Positions 6,695-15,663 of a stretch of DNA of 26,944 nt are shown piece by piece. Each line of letters starts with the position of its first letter. Within the stretch, counting starts at the first letter, position 1. The notes below the pieces were generated by a model. It was not told the origin of the DNA. It saw nothing but the letters and a program-made list of their open reading frames with translations, and ran no database searches. Source of the stretch: JANWHZ01 sp035545555. GTDB taxonomy: Bacteria > Patescibacteriota > Saccharimonadia > Saccharimonadales > UBA4665. The position numbers were made by a program, and so were the translations under genes. Location of the stretch: contig DASZYD010000021.1 of assembly GCA_035545555.1 (NCBI GenBank), positions 1 through 26,944 on the forward strand. The letters are read 5' to 3'.

Positions 6695-7683
6695 CACCAT
6701 TCATATCTGTTGTTGTCCCATTCTATAATGAGGCGGCAAACCTGCCGCTGCTATACCATGAGCTCGACCGGCATACGCGGCGGCTGCCGTATCGGTTTGA
6801 GCTGCTGTTCGTGGACGACGGATCATCGGACGATTCCGCCGTCATCGTCCGCAAGCAGGCTCACGCCGACCGCCGCGTCCGGTTAATCCGGCTGGCGCGT
6901 AACTTCGGCAAAGAGGCGGCCATGACCGCCGGGCTGCACGCCGCACGCGGTGATGCGGCCATCATCATTGATGCCGACCTGCAAATGCCGCCGCGGCTCA
7001 TCGGCCAGTTCATTCAGCGCTGGCGGCAGGGTGCGGAAGTGGTAGTAGGCGTCTTTAAGCGGCGCAACATGAGTCGGTTACATCGGTGGGGCTCGCATCT
7101 TTTTTACCGCATCATGCACGTCATCGGCTACACCGAGATTACACCGCACGCGACCGACTACCGCCTGTTGGACAGGGAAGTCGTCGATGCTTTCGGCCGG
7201 CTGACCGAGCGCAGCCGTATCACCCGCGGGCTGATCGACTGGCTGGGTTTCCGCCGGGCCTACGTCTACTTCGAACAGCAGCCGCGGCACGCCGGCCGGC
7301 CGACATATAACTTCAAAAAGTTGTTCGGCCTGGCTATAAACACCTTTACGAGCTTTAGCATGGTGCCGCTGACGCTGGCGGGCTATCTTGGGCTGGCTAT
7401 TTTGCTCTTCAGCCTGCCGCTGGGCGGCTTTCTGGCCGTCGAGCGGTACGGCCTCAGCGACCCGCTGCATTGGGGCATCAACGGCACGACAATGCTGGCC
7501 GTGCTCATCCTCTGTCTGGTCGGTCTGGTGCTGGCCTGCCTGGGGCTGATGTCGCTGTACATCGCCCATATCCATGAGGAAGTGACCAACCGGCCGCTCT
7601 ATGTCATCCGTCAGGGTGAGGATCACGGCAGTGCGGTACCGCGTGAAGTAGAGGCCATTGCGCGCGAGGTGACCGCCTCATGA
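6691..7683 (+). CDS. GT2 polyprenyl-phosphate glycosyltransferase (DPM1/GtrB-like)
   Basis: The 330-aa protein joins a GT-A catalytic domain to two C-terminal TM helices. VVVPFYNEAANLPLL (residues 8-22), FVDDGSS, ARNFGKEAAMTAGL and IDADLQMPP (nucleotide-sugar and metal DxD site) are typical of dolichyl-phosphate mannose synthase and GtrB. The TM pair lies at about 229-250 and 265-290, followed by YIAHIHEEVTNRPLYVIR, the family's conserved tail. Such enzymes load one sugar on undecaprenyl phosphate at the inner face, making the donor for GT-C enzymes outside. Two GT-C-like proteins are in the same operon, which fits. ATG 6691 follows AGGAGG (6675-6680) and overlaps the flippase stop. The sugar is unknown. 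Confidence 0.93.
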   Translation: MTPFISVVVPFYNEAANLPLLYHELDRHTRRLPYRFELLFVDDGSSDDSAVIVRKQAHADRRVRLIRLARNFGKEAAMTAGLHAARGDAAIIIDADLQMPPRLIGQFIQRWRQGAEVVVGVFKRRNMSRLHRWGSHLFYRIMHVIGYTEITPHATDYRLLDREVVDAFGRLTERSRITRGLIDWLGFRRAYVYFEQQPRHAGRPTYNFKKLFGLAINTFTSFSMVPLTLAGYLGLAILLFSLPLGGFLAVERYGLSDPLHWGINGTTMLAVLILCLVGLVLACLGLMSLYIAHIHEEVTNRPLYVIRQGEDHGSAVPREVEAIAREVTAS

Positions 7684-8801
7684 GCACTATTTTGTGGATC
7701 ACCTGGAAAGATTACGGGCATCCGGAAGCCGGCGGGGCAGAGGTTGTAGCCCGCGAGCTGACCGCACGGCTGTGTGCCGACGGCCATGCGGTAACCATGC
7801 TGACGTGCGGCTACCCGGGCGCGCCGGCACAGGGGCAGTTGGGCGGTGTGCGGGTAATCCGCGTCGGCAGCAGCCGCTATCTGCATCCGTTTCAGGCATT
7901 CGGGTACTACGTGCGCCACTTGCGCGGCCGGTTCGATATTGTCATAGAGGAAGTGAACGGCGCCGCGCCGTATTTTTGTGTGCTGTTCGAGCACCGCGCG
8001 CGGCGGTTTTTGCTGTATCACCAGCTGGGCCGCAAAAACTGGCTGTATGAAGTGCCCGCGCCGTTCGGCCGGCTTGGGTATCATATACTCGCGCCGGCGG
8101 CGACACGCCTTGCTAGCCTGTCCGGCGTGCCGGTCATCACCGTTTCCGCCAGTACCCGGGCGGCCCTGGCCAAGCACGGCTTCGGGCCGTCTCGCACGCA
8201 TATTATCTCCGAGGGCATCCAGCTGCAACCGCTGCCCAGCTTAGCAGCCGTGCATAAGTATGACCGGCCGACGTGCCTGTGCCTTGGGGCGATGCGCGCC
8301 ATGAAGCGCACACTCGACCAGGTGAAGGCATTCGAGATTGCCAAGCAGCGCCTGCCGGGTCTACAGCTCAAAATTGCCGGCAGCGCGGCTGGTGCATACG
8401 GCCGGCAGGTGCTGAGCTATGCCCGCCGCAGCCCCTACGCGGCCGACATCACCTACCTTGGCCACGTCAGTGCAGCCGACAAGCTGGCGCTGCTTAGGCA
8501 AAGCCACGTCATCCTGCAAACCGCAGTCGAAGAGGGATGGGGGCTGACCATCACCGAGGCTGCAGCGCAAGGCACGCCGGCCGTCGCCTACGATGTCGCC
8601 GGGCTGCGCGACAGCATCCGCCACCAGCAGACCGGCCTTACCACGGCCGAGAACCCGGCGTCGCTGGCCGAGGCAATTGTCCGTCTGCTCACTGCCCGCA
8701 ACTTCTACGAGCAGTGCCGGCGCGCTGCCTGGCAGTGGAGCCGCCATATTACGTTTCAGCAAAGCTACCAGGATTTTACCCGCATAGTGGGCCTAGCATA
8801 G
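7680..8801 (+). CDS. GT4-family glycosyltransferase
   Basis: The 373-aa protein has the two-domain GT-B layout. The N-terminal acceptor domain begins ILWITWKDYGHPEAGGAEVVAREL, with the Gly-rich AGGAE loop of GT4 enzymes. The C-terminal donor domain carries EEGWGLTITEAAAQGTPAVAYDVAGL (about 282-308), including the E-x7-E motif that holds the nucleotide sugar. No TM helices are seen, so it should act in the cytoplasm or at the membrane surface on a lipid-linked acceptor. GAGGTG lies 10 nt before the ATG, which overlaps the upstream stop. Donor and linkage cannot be told. Confidence 0.93.
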   Translation: MSTILWITWKDYGHPEAGGAEVVARELTARLCADGHAVTMLTCGYPGAPAQGQLGGVRVIRVGSSRYLHPFQAFGYYVRHLRGRFDIVIEEVNGAAPYFCVLFEHRARRFLLYHQLGRKNWLYEVPAPFGRLGYHILAPAATRLASLSGVPVITVSASTRAALAKHGFGPSRTHIISEGIQLQPLPSLAAVHKYDRPTCLCLGAMRAMKRTLDQVKAFEIAKQRLPGLQLKIAGSAAGAYGRQVLSYARRSPYAADITYLGHVSAADKLALLRQSHVILQTAVEEGWGLTITEAAAQGTPAVAYDVAGLRDSIRHQQTGLTTAENPASLAEAIVRLLTARNFYEQCRRAAWQWSRHITFQQSYQDFTRIVGLA

Positions 8802-8813
8802 GAGGCTGCCGGC

Positions 8814-9659
8814 ATGGATCAACCGCTTGTTTCTATGATTGTCACGACCAAAAATAACCATGCGACGCTGCCCGCCTGCCTCGACTCCATCCGGTGGCAA
8901 AGCTACCCGCACACCGAACTGATCGTCGTCGACAACTACTCTGCCGACGACACCAAAACGATTGCGCTGGGCTACACCGGCCGGGTGTTCGAAAAAGGTC
9001 CGGAGCGCTCGACCCAGCGCAATTTCGGCGTGCAGCAGGCCCGCGGCACGTACGTCCTGATTATCGACTCTGACATGGAGCTTGCCGAGGATGTGGTGGT
9101 GGCCTGCGTGGCGCACGCGGCTGCCGAGCCGGCTGCCGGTGCCATAATCATCCCGGAAGAATCATTCGGGCGCGGCTTCTGGGCCCAGTGCAAGCGGCTG
9201 GAACGGTCATTCTACGTCGGCCAGGACGCTATTGAGGCTGCCCGTTTTTTCGACAGGCAGTTGTACGAGCAGCTTGGCGGGTATGATGAGGGTCTGACCG
9301 GCGGCGAAGATTGGGATCTGACCCGGCGTGCCCGGCGCCTAACGAGCATCGGCCGCGTGGCACCGTTCATCCGGCACAACGAGGGCCGGCCGCGCTTTAC
9401 GCGAACCGTGCGCAAAATGTACTACTACAGCCACGCCGCGACCGCTTTTTTCGGGCGCAACCCCGGCGGTACGCCGCTGACCGACCCGTCCGGCCCGTTG
9501 GCGCGGTACAAGCTGTTTTTTTCGCGCCCCGGCAGGCTGTTCAGAAATCCCCTCCTTGGGCTGGGTATGCTGACGCTTAAAACCGCCGAGTACGCCGCGG
9601 GCGGGCTGGGCTACTACCAGGCACGCCGGCCGGCCACAAGGGGCGGCAATGATGCATAG
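8814..9659 (+). CDS. GT2-family glycosyltransferase
   Basis: The 281-aa GT-A enzyme has VSMIVTTKNNHATLPACLDSI, LIVVDNYSADDT and STQRNFGVQQARGTYVLIIDSDMEL, containing the DSD metal site. GGYDEGLTGGEDWDLTRRARRL holds the catalytic-base ED region of inverting GT2 enzymes. It is shorter than the DPM-like gene in this operon and lacks its C-terminal TM pair, so it probably adds a sugar directly to the growing glycan. The AGGAGG ribosome site (8800-8805) overlaps the stop of the preceding GT4. Its own end overlaps the next gene by 11 nt. Confidence 0.92.
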   Translation: MDQPLVSMIVTTKNNHATLPACLDSIRWQSYPHTELIVVDNYSADDTKTIALGYTGRVFEKGPERSTQRNFGVQQARGTYVLIIDSDMELAEDVVVACVAHAAAEPAAGAIIIPEESFGRGFWAQCKRLERSFYVGQDAIEAARFFDRQLYEQLGGYDEGLTGGEDWDLTRRARRLTSIGRVAPFIRHNEGRPRFTRTVRKMYYYSHAATAFFGRNPGGTPLTDPSGPLARYKLFFSRPGRLFRNPLLGLGMLTLKTAEYAAGGLGYYQARRPATRGGNDA

Positions 9660-10851
9660 CGCCCCCCGCAAGCTCCGGCTGACATTCTTCTCGTTCGGCA
9701 TTTTGGAGCAGGGCGGGGGTTTTGAGAATTATCTGCTGAGCACAGCCCGCGGCCTGGCCGAACGCTACCGCGATGTGGCGGTGTCGGTCAATACCATGGA
9801 CCCGGCAACGGTCGAAAAGCTGCAGCGGCTGCTCTCCATCTATTTTATGCGCCGGCAGGATCCGCGCGGCATCTACCGCGAAACGTATGAGTCGGTGTGC
9901 GCCCGTCTCGGGCCGGAGGTGTCATACCACCGGTCAACAACGTTGCGCGAGCTGACCGCACGGCTCAAGGACAGCGATGTTATCTATGCCAAAAACGAGG
10001 TGCTGGAGCTGGCAGTGCTGCAGCATATCGGCATCAAGCAGCTGCCGCCGGTCATCGTGGGCGTACATACGCCTATCTATTATCCTCATGCCAGCAGCCT
10101 GTCGGCACACCTGCACAATGTTCTGTACAGCGGGCCGGTCTACCGGCGACTACTGCAGGGCACCCGCAGCGTAGAAGTCAATACTGCCGATGATCTCAGG
10201 CTGGTGCAGTCGCGCTTGCGCGGCGTCCGTGCCGCGGTCGTCCGGCAGGCCATTGCCTTGCCGGAGCTCGATATGCCGCCCGCCGAACCGGGTATCTTAC
10301 GTCTGCTGTTTGTCGGCCGGCTGACCGAGCAGAAGGGGGTCGATCTGCTGCTGGCAGTGGCGCGCGCGCTGGCGCGCGAGCACCCCGGCGCATATGAGCT
10401 GCGCATTGCCGGCTCCGGCGACCCGGCCATCATGCAGCAGGTACAACAGCTCGCCGGCAGGAACGACGCCGTCGCGTACCTCGGCCATGTACCGAACGAG
10501 CATATTGCCGAGCACTACCAATGGGCCGATGCGACGCTCATCCCGTCACGGTTCGAGACACTCAATAAAGTGGCCATCGAAACAGCCGCCGCCGGCAAGG
10601 TAGCCGTGGCGGCCGACATCCCGGGGCCACGCGCCATTATTCAGCACGGCGTGACCGGTTTTTTGGTGCCGCGGCATGAAGCGGCGTTCATGGCATGTCT
10701 GGCCAGGTTGATTACCCTCAAACGGGACAGCCCGGCTGCGCTGCAGACCATTGGCCGGGCCGCGTACCAGCGCGTCCGCGAACAGTTCGACCCGGCAGCG
10801 GCGTTGGCCGAACTGTACAACGACATTACGGCAACGGCAGGCGCGGTATGA
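9649..10851 (+). CDS. GT4-family glycosyltransferase
   Basis: The 400-aa GT-B enzyme begins LTFFSFGILEQGGGFENYLL, with the Gly-rich acceptor loop. Its donor domain starts at LRLLFVGRLTEQKGVDLLL (about 222-240) and carries SRFETLNKVAIETAAAGK, the E-x7-E sugar-nucleotide motif (about 301-318). It is distinct from the other GT4 here, with low identity outside motifs, so it likely makes another linkage. No membrane helices are seen. It overlaps the upstream GT2 by 11 nt and the next gene by ATGA. Confidence 0.92.
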   Translation: MMHSAPRKLRLTFFSFGILEQGGGFENYLLSTARGLAERYRDVAVSVNTMDPATVEKLQRLLSIYFMRRQDPRGIYRETYESVCARLGPEVSYHRSTTLRELTARLKDSDVIYAKNEVLELAVLQHIGIKQLPPVIVGVHTPIYYPHASSLSAHLHNVLYSGPVYRRLLQGTRSVEVNTADDLRLVQSRLRGVRAAVVRQAIALPELDMPPAEPGILRLLFVGRLTEQKGVDLLLAVARALAREHPGAYELRIAGSGDPAIMQQVQQLAGRNDAVAYLGHVPNEHIAEHYQWADATLIPSRFETLNKVAIETAAAGKVAVAADIPGPRAIIQHGVTGFLVPRHEAAFMACLARLITLKRDSPAALQTIGRAAYQRVREQFDPAAALAELYNDITATAGAV

Positions 10852-13800
10852 GCCTGACGTCGATCAAACAATCGGCAATGGCGCGGCGGCTGGCGTTAGG
10901 CCTCACCGCAGTGGTGGCGATCGCCGGTGTCTGTAATGCCTGGTTTCTGAGTTTCGGCATCCGGACCGATGGCGACTGGGGCTTTCTGCTCAAATCGACC
11001 GCCGATACGTTGCGGCGCTACTACTTCTCGACATGGCTGTCCGACATGCAGTTCGGCCGGGTGCTGTTCGATGCCGGGCAGGCGCCCACGTACGCGCTGT
11101 ATGGCGTGTTTTCCGCCTATCTGCACACCGGCTATGCACTGAACGAGCGGCTGATCCACCTGTGGCCGGCGGTCATCATCGCCGTCGTCAGCTCCTACCT
11201 GTTGGTGCATCATATGTTTCGGGACATGTTTGCGGCAATCCTAGGCGCCATTGTCTATTCGTCGAACACCTATTTCTTAACGCTCCTGACCGGCGATATC
11301 ACCCTGGCGCCGGCATATGCGCTGGCGCCGCTCGTGGTGCTGCTGTATCTCAAAGCCATCAATGCTCGCCGCGCGCTGCTCTATGTGCTGCTGTGCGCCA
11401 TCGCACTAGGCGCGTGCGGCGCCTATGAGCCAAGAGTGGCGTATGTGGTAGTGCTGGCACTGGGCCTTTTGGCGGCGACGCATTTTTGCTTTACGGTGCT
11501 GCCACGCGGCGGGCTGACGTGGCGCGGGACGGCACGGCTGCTCATCATCTATGCCAGTCCGCTGGCGCTGTTCGGGCTGCTTAATGCATACTGGCTTTTC
11601 GGTGTCGCCAGGGCCGGGCTGAGCGGCAACGGCATCATCGCTTCGAGCCTGTTCGGCAATGAGTTCTTTAACATGTCCGAGGCGCTGACGCTCTTCCAGC
11701 CATATTGGACCGGCGGGCAGATCCAACCTTTCTATGTCCATGCCATTCCTCTCTATTTCTGGCTCATCCCGGCGGCCGCGGCAGCGGCCTTGGCGCTCAA
11801 CAAAAAACGGCCCGTGCTCCTGTTTGCGGCGCTCAGCGGCGTGCTGGGCATCTTCCTGGCCAAGCAGTCTGATGCGCCGTTTCCGGCTCTGTATCACTGG
11901 CTGTTTGTGCACGTGCCGGGCTTCAATGCCTTCCGGGAGGCCAGCAAGTTCGACCTGCTGGTGGCGCTGGCGTACGCCATATTGTTGCCGGCGCTGTTCT
12001 GGTATGTGAAGGGGCGGTACCGTAACCGCGTGCTGAGTGTGGCGACCTTTGCGGCACTGGCACTCTTGTTCTTACCCAACCTCATACCGATTGCCACCCG
12101 CCAGATCGGCGCGACGTTTCAGCCGCGGCAGATACCGGCGCAGTATGTACGGCTGAATACGTTTCTGGACACCAAAACGTTCGGCCGCGTGCTGTGGGTA
12201 CCGCAAAAATCCCGCTGGAGCCTCGACACAGCACAACATCCCGCGGTTAGTGCCGCCAATTTGCTCAGCCAGTCATGGCCGGCGCTGGCCACCGATTACA
12301 GCCAGTACAGCAACGCCACGGTCAGCGATGAGCTGGCTTCGCTCTTCCAGCAACCGTACATGCCGGCCATGATAGCTGCCGGCGATATCACCTACGTCGT
12401 CGTGCCGATGCGCGACCTTGCCAACGATGATAATTTTTACAAGAGTTATAATGACGACCCGGCTATGTTCGCCCAGCTGCTTGATGCAGCCGGGTACCTG
12501 AAGCGGGCGCCGGTGCAAGTCAGCGGTTTTAGTGTGTACGAGACCGTGCAGCGGCCGCAGCCGTACTTTGCTGCCGCGTCAACGCTGTACGGGCTGAGTG
12601 CCGACACGCCTCTGTCATCGACATACACATTTTGGCAGGACGTACTGGGCGGCAAGCAACCGTTCAATTTCGTCGTGGGGGAGAGTGCGCCACCATATGC
12701 AACCACCATCACCGATTTGTTCGCACGCTACACTGCCGGCGACCTGGCCGGCAATACGCTGCCCGTGCGAACACCGCCCGGCCGCCAAGTGAGCGGCTAC
12801 TATGCCGATCAGGCGTACAGCGACACGTGGTACACGGCCGGCAAGCAGTCCGTCACGTTCCAGACTACCCGACTGCCAACGCCCGGCGAGCTGACGCAGA
12901 AGTTAGCGGCACCGGCACAAACCACCATACCGCTTCATACCGGCCAAACGTATGTCATTGCCAACAGCAGCACTATTGAAGCGGTCGACCGGAGCACCAC
13001 GCCAACCTTCCTGGGCTCGCCGCGGAGCGACACCGCTCTGTATGCGGTCGGTACCAATGCCGTGCCTGCGCCGCCAATCAGTCACAGCCTCTGGCAGCAC
13101 CAGGTACGTGATTGTGCACCGTACGGCAGTATACCTGCGAATATCGACCTGAGCAGCGATGTCGATGACCGTCTCAACCAGCCCGTACTGTCATTGGCAG
13201 CCGATGATCACGCCGCCTGTACCGGACCGCCGCCGATACACGTCAAGCCCGGCAGCACGTATCTGTGGCAGTTCCGGTACCGCGGCTTCAGCGCGCCGTT
13301 CGCCAGTTACCGGCTGACCTATAACACGCCCGGACAGCCCGCCATCACGACAAAGGACATACCGCTCATCGACAACGATTGGCACACCTACGAAACCGTC
13401 GTGCACGTTCCCGACAACGCAACCACTGTCCAGGTGCAGCTCATCGTACGGCCGTCCAACCAGATCGGCGACCACGCCGCCGTATCCTTTACGGGCGTCA
13501 AGCTGTTACCGCTCCAGCAGGTAGCAAGCATCCCTACCGCCACAGGAGTGATCCAGAAAACCATCAACACGCTGTCGGCGCCGTTACCGCCATACCCGGC
13601 GGGGGATTTTCATAATCTCATCCCAAACGGTTCGTTCCAGCACGGCCTGTGGCACCGGCAGGTGGGCGATTGCGATGCCTACGACAGCCAGCCCAAACTC
13701 AGCATGGCACGTGTCAGCCACGGTCCCGGCGGCGCATATGCGCTGGAACTCGGCGCCGCGCGTCACATCGCTTGTACAGATACGGGACAGCTGCCGGTGC

Positions 13801-14579
13801 AGGGCGGGGGAACGTATCTGCTCCAATTCGACTATCAGAGCCCCAATGCCGTCAATGCCGGCTTCACGGCCGCGCTGGACGACAAAAACGCCACCCGGAT
13901 AACGCAGCAGATCCCCATTAAAGACAGCCGCTGGCATACCTACCGCCAAGTCATCACCATTCCGCCCGATGCCAAGCATCTGACGCTGGCCGTGTATGCC
14001 TATAGCAGCGCCGACAGCTCGGGCTATCTCCTCGACCGCTACACCGACTTTGTGCTTCGCCAGGTGCCCGATGTGCAACATCGTTTTTATGCGGTGTCTG
14101 ACCCGGCCATGCGCCTTACCGCGCCCGGCCGCATTACCTACCACACGGTCAGCGCCACCGCCAAAACAGTGACCGTAACGCACGCGACCGGGCCGTTCAT
14201 CCTGCTGATGAGCGAGCAATACCATCCGGGCTGGCAGGTACGCCTGAGTACGCGTCCGGGCTGGCCGCTACCGTGGCACGCGCCGGCGGCGCTGCCGGCC
14301 GGCGACCACTTCGAGGCAGATGGCTTCACGAACGGCTGGCTGATCGATCCGCAGGCCGTCTGTGCCGCCGACTCCGCGGTCTGCACCAGGCTGGCTGGCG
14401 GCGGCTACGACCTGCACTTTGTCGTGCAATTTGCGCCGCAAGCCTGGTTCAATGCGGGCCTGACCATCAGCGGCGCCACGCTTGCCGGCTGTCTGGTTGC
14501 CATTGCCGTGCTGCTGATTGCCCGGCGGCACCGTACCATCGTAAACAGGAGAGCCTATGTCCACCAGTCGCGCGTCTAA
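10848..14579 (+). CDS. Giant GT-C-like membrane protein with two Cys-paired lectin-like modules
   Basis: The 1243-aa product has about 11-13 TM helices in residues 1-420, then a long soluble part, then one last TM at about 1205-1226. The TM part resembles GT-C/YfhO-type transferases: an acidic residue in the first loop (FGIRTDGDWG), EPRVAYV, and PGFNAFREASKFDLL near 365. Two similar modules (about 743-889 and 922-1072) share LW-QV-DC-Y, an H-x-AC motif, G-TYL-QF-Y and a D--WHTY strand, and look like jelly-roll carbohydrate-binding domains. Near 1105 is LLMSEQYHPGWQV, common in YfhO-like proteins. It would take polyprenyl-phosphate sugar outside the cell and bind the glycan product. The domain order recalls mycobacterial AftD, an analogy only. 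ATG 10848 overlaps the previous stop; a frame-open ATG at 10695 inside the GT4 gene is rejected. Confidence 0.9.
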   Translation: MSLTSIKQSAMARRLALGLTAVVAIAGVCNAWFLSFGIRTDGDWGFLLKSTADTLRRYYFSTWLSDMQFGRVLFDAGQAPTYALYGVFSAYLHTGYALNERLIHLWPAVIIAVVSSYLLVHHMFRDMFAAILGAIVYSSNTYFLTLLTGDITLAPAYALAPLVVLLYLKAINARRALLYVLLCAIALGACGAYEPRVAYVVVLALGLLAATHFCFTVLPRGGLTWRGTARLLIIYASPLALFGLLNAYWLFGVARAGLSGNGIIASSLFGNEFFNMSEALTLFQPYWTGGQIQPFYVHAIPLYFWLIPAAAAAALALNKKRPVLLFAALSGVLGIFLAKQSDAPFPALYHWLFVHVPGFNAFREASKFDLLVALAYAILLPALFWYVKGRYRNRVLSVATFAALALLFLPNLIPIATRQIGATFQPRQIPAQYVRLNTFLDTKTFGRVLWVPQKSRWSLDTAQHPAVSAANLLSQSWPALATDYSQYSNATVSDELASLFQQPYMPAMIAAGDITYVVVPMRDLANDDNFYKSYNDDPAMFAQLLDAAGYLKRAPVQVSGFSVYETVQRPQPYFAAASTLYGLSADTPLSSTYTFWQDVLGGKQPFNFVVGESAPPYATTITDLFARYTAGDLAGNTLPVRTPPGRQVSGYYADQAYSDTWYTAGKQSVTFQTTRLPTPGELTQKLAAPAQTTIPLHTGQTYVIANSSTIEAVDRSTTPTFLGSPRSDTALYAVGTNAVPAPPISHSLWQHQVRDCAPYGSIPANIDLSSDVDDRLNQPVLSLAADDHAACTGPPPIHVKPGSTYLWQFRYRGFSAPFASYRLTYNTPGQPAITTKDIPLIDNDWHTYETVVHVPDNATTVQVQLIVRPSNQIGDHAAVSFTGVKLLPLQQVASIPTATGVIQKTINTLSAPLPPYPAGDFHNLIPNGSFQHGLWHRQVGDCDAYDSQPKLSMARVSHGPGGAYALELGAARHIACTDTGQLPVQGGGTYLLQFDYQSPNAVNAGFTAALDDKNATRITQQIPIKDSRWHTYRQVITIPPDAKHLTLAVYAYSSADSSGYLLDRYTDFVLRQVPDVQHRFYAVSDPAMRLTAPGRITYHTVSATAKTVTVTHATGPFILLMSEQYHPGWQVRLSTRPGWPLPWHAPAALPAGDHFEADGFTNGWLIDPQAVCAADSAVCTRLAGGGYDLHFVVQFAPQAWFNAGLTISGATLAGCLVAIAVLLIARRHRTIVNRRAYVHQSRV

Positions 14580-15663
14580 ACCGATACTATTGCTTGGCGC
14601 CTACGGCCGGGGCAACGCCGGTGATGATGTTTTTATCATCGCGGCGCTCCAGCTGTTCAAAGACCGCACCATCTATATGAACGCAGCCGACGACTCGCTG
14701 CTGCCGCCGCGGGCCCGGACGAGCGGTATCCAGACGCTCTCCACCGTCAGTGGGCGCGACCTGTTCAAGAAGATCAGCGTTTTCCTGCAGGTCAGGCACG
14801 TGGTGTACTGGGGCGGCGACTTATGGGTCGAGCTGTACGGTGCGCCACGGCCCCGGCAATTGCTCTACAATATGGTCTTTCTGAATTGTCTGCTGCGGCT
14901 GGCCGGCAAACGCATATACTACATCGGCTGCGGCATCGGCGATCTGCAGGGCTTTTCGCTCTGGCTGGCCCGATTGTCCGCACGGATGGCCAGAGCCGTA
15001 ACGGTGCGTGAGCGTCGCAGTGCGCAAATTCTCCGGCTGAAGCAGGTGAGCGTGCTGCCGGACTTGGCCATCACGCTGCCATATCACCGGCCGGCGATGC
15101 ACCAGCGCTCAGCCACCCGACCATTCTCGGTGGTCATTTCGGTGATGCATTCGCTGCCGGATGCCGAACAAACATTCCCGCGGTTGTTGCGGTCAATAGC
15201 CGATCTCGTAAATAGCCTGCCGCCGGAGCGATTCCAGGTTACCGTTCTGCCGATGCACATGTCTGGCACCGATGTCTTTGATGACCTTCGCGCCTCCGAG
15301 GCACTCCTGCAGCACATCACCGTCCCCATACAACTGGCCGACACCAGGCGCAGCCTCCGCGCTACCGTTAAGCTGCTCAGCGGCAGCCACCTGGTCATCG
15401 GCACGCGGTTGCACGCCAACATCCTTGCCATCATGAACGCCACGCCGGCCATCGGCATCGCCTACCGGCCCAAAGTCCGCTCGTTTTTCACCGATAATCA
15501 GCTGGACGGCTATGTGCTGGCGCTCGACCAATTGCAACAGCTTGGCGGCCTGTTCCATCAAATCATCGACAATTACGAGGCAGTCGCAGAACAGTTCTAT
15601 CGGGTAAGCAACCGTAATCTCAGCCAACGGACTGCATATGCCAAGCTCATCAGCAACCTCTAG
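14557..15663 (+). CDS. Polysaccharide pyruvyl transferase family protein (CsaB-like)
   Basis: The 368-aa protein begins PILLLGAYGRGNAGDDVFIIAAL, the family's N-terminal G-NxGDd signature. YYIGCGIGDL and VTVRERRSAQIL are the usual mid-part motifs. The C-terminal half carries GTRLHANILAIMNATPAIGIAYRPKVRSFF, the conserved S/G-xRLH and Y--K pattern. Family members such as CsaB move pyruvate from PEP to a sugar of a cell-wall polymer, making an acidic ketal that surface proteins can bind. It has a good ribosome site (AGGAGA at 14547) and overlaps the end of the giant GT-C-like gene by 23 nt. Acceptor sugar unknown. Confidence 0.88.
   Translation: MSTSRASKPILLLGAYGRGNAGDDVFIIAALQLFKDRTIYMNAADDSLLPPRARTSGIQTLSTVSGRDLFKKISVFLQVRHVVYWGGDLWVELYGAPRPRQLLYNMVFLNCLLRLAGKRIYYIGCGIGDLQGFSLWLARLSARMARAVTVRERRSAQILRLKQVSVLPDLAITLPYHRPAMHQRSATRPFSVVISVMHSLPDAEQTFPRLLRSIADLVNSLPPERFQVTVLPMHMSGTDVFDDLRASEALLQHITVPIQLADTRRSLRATVKLLSGSHLVIGTRLHANILAIMNATPAIGIAYRPKVRSFFTDNQLDGYVLALDQLQQLGGLFHQIIDNYEAVAEQFYRVSNRNLSQRTAYAKLISNL

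Noticed and set aside
10695..10847. The reading frame of the giant GT-C-like gene is open back to an ATG at 10695
   Set aside because: This stretch lies inside the GT4 gene and reads as unlikely protein; the ATGA start at 10848 fits the operon pattern.
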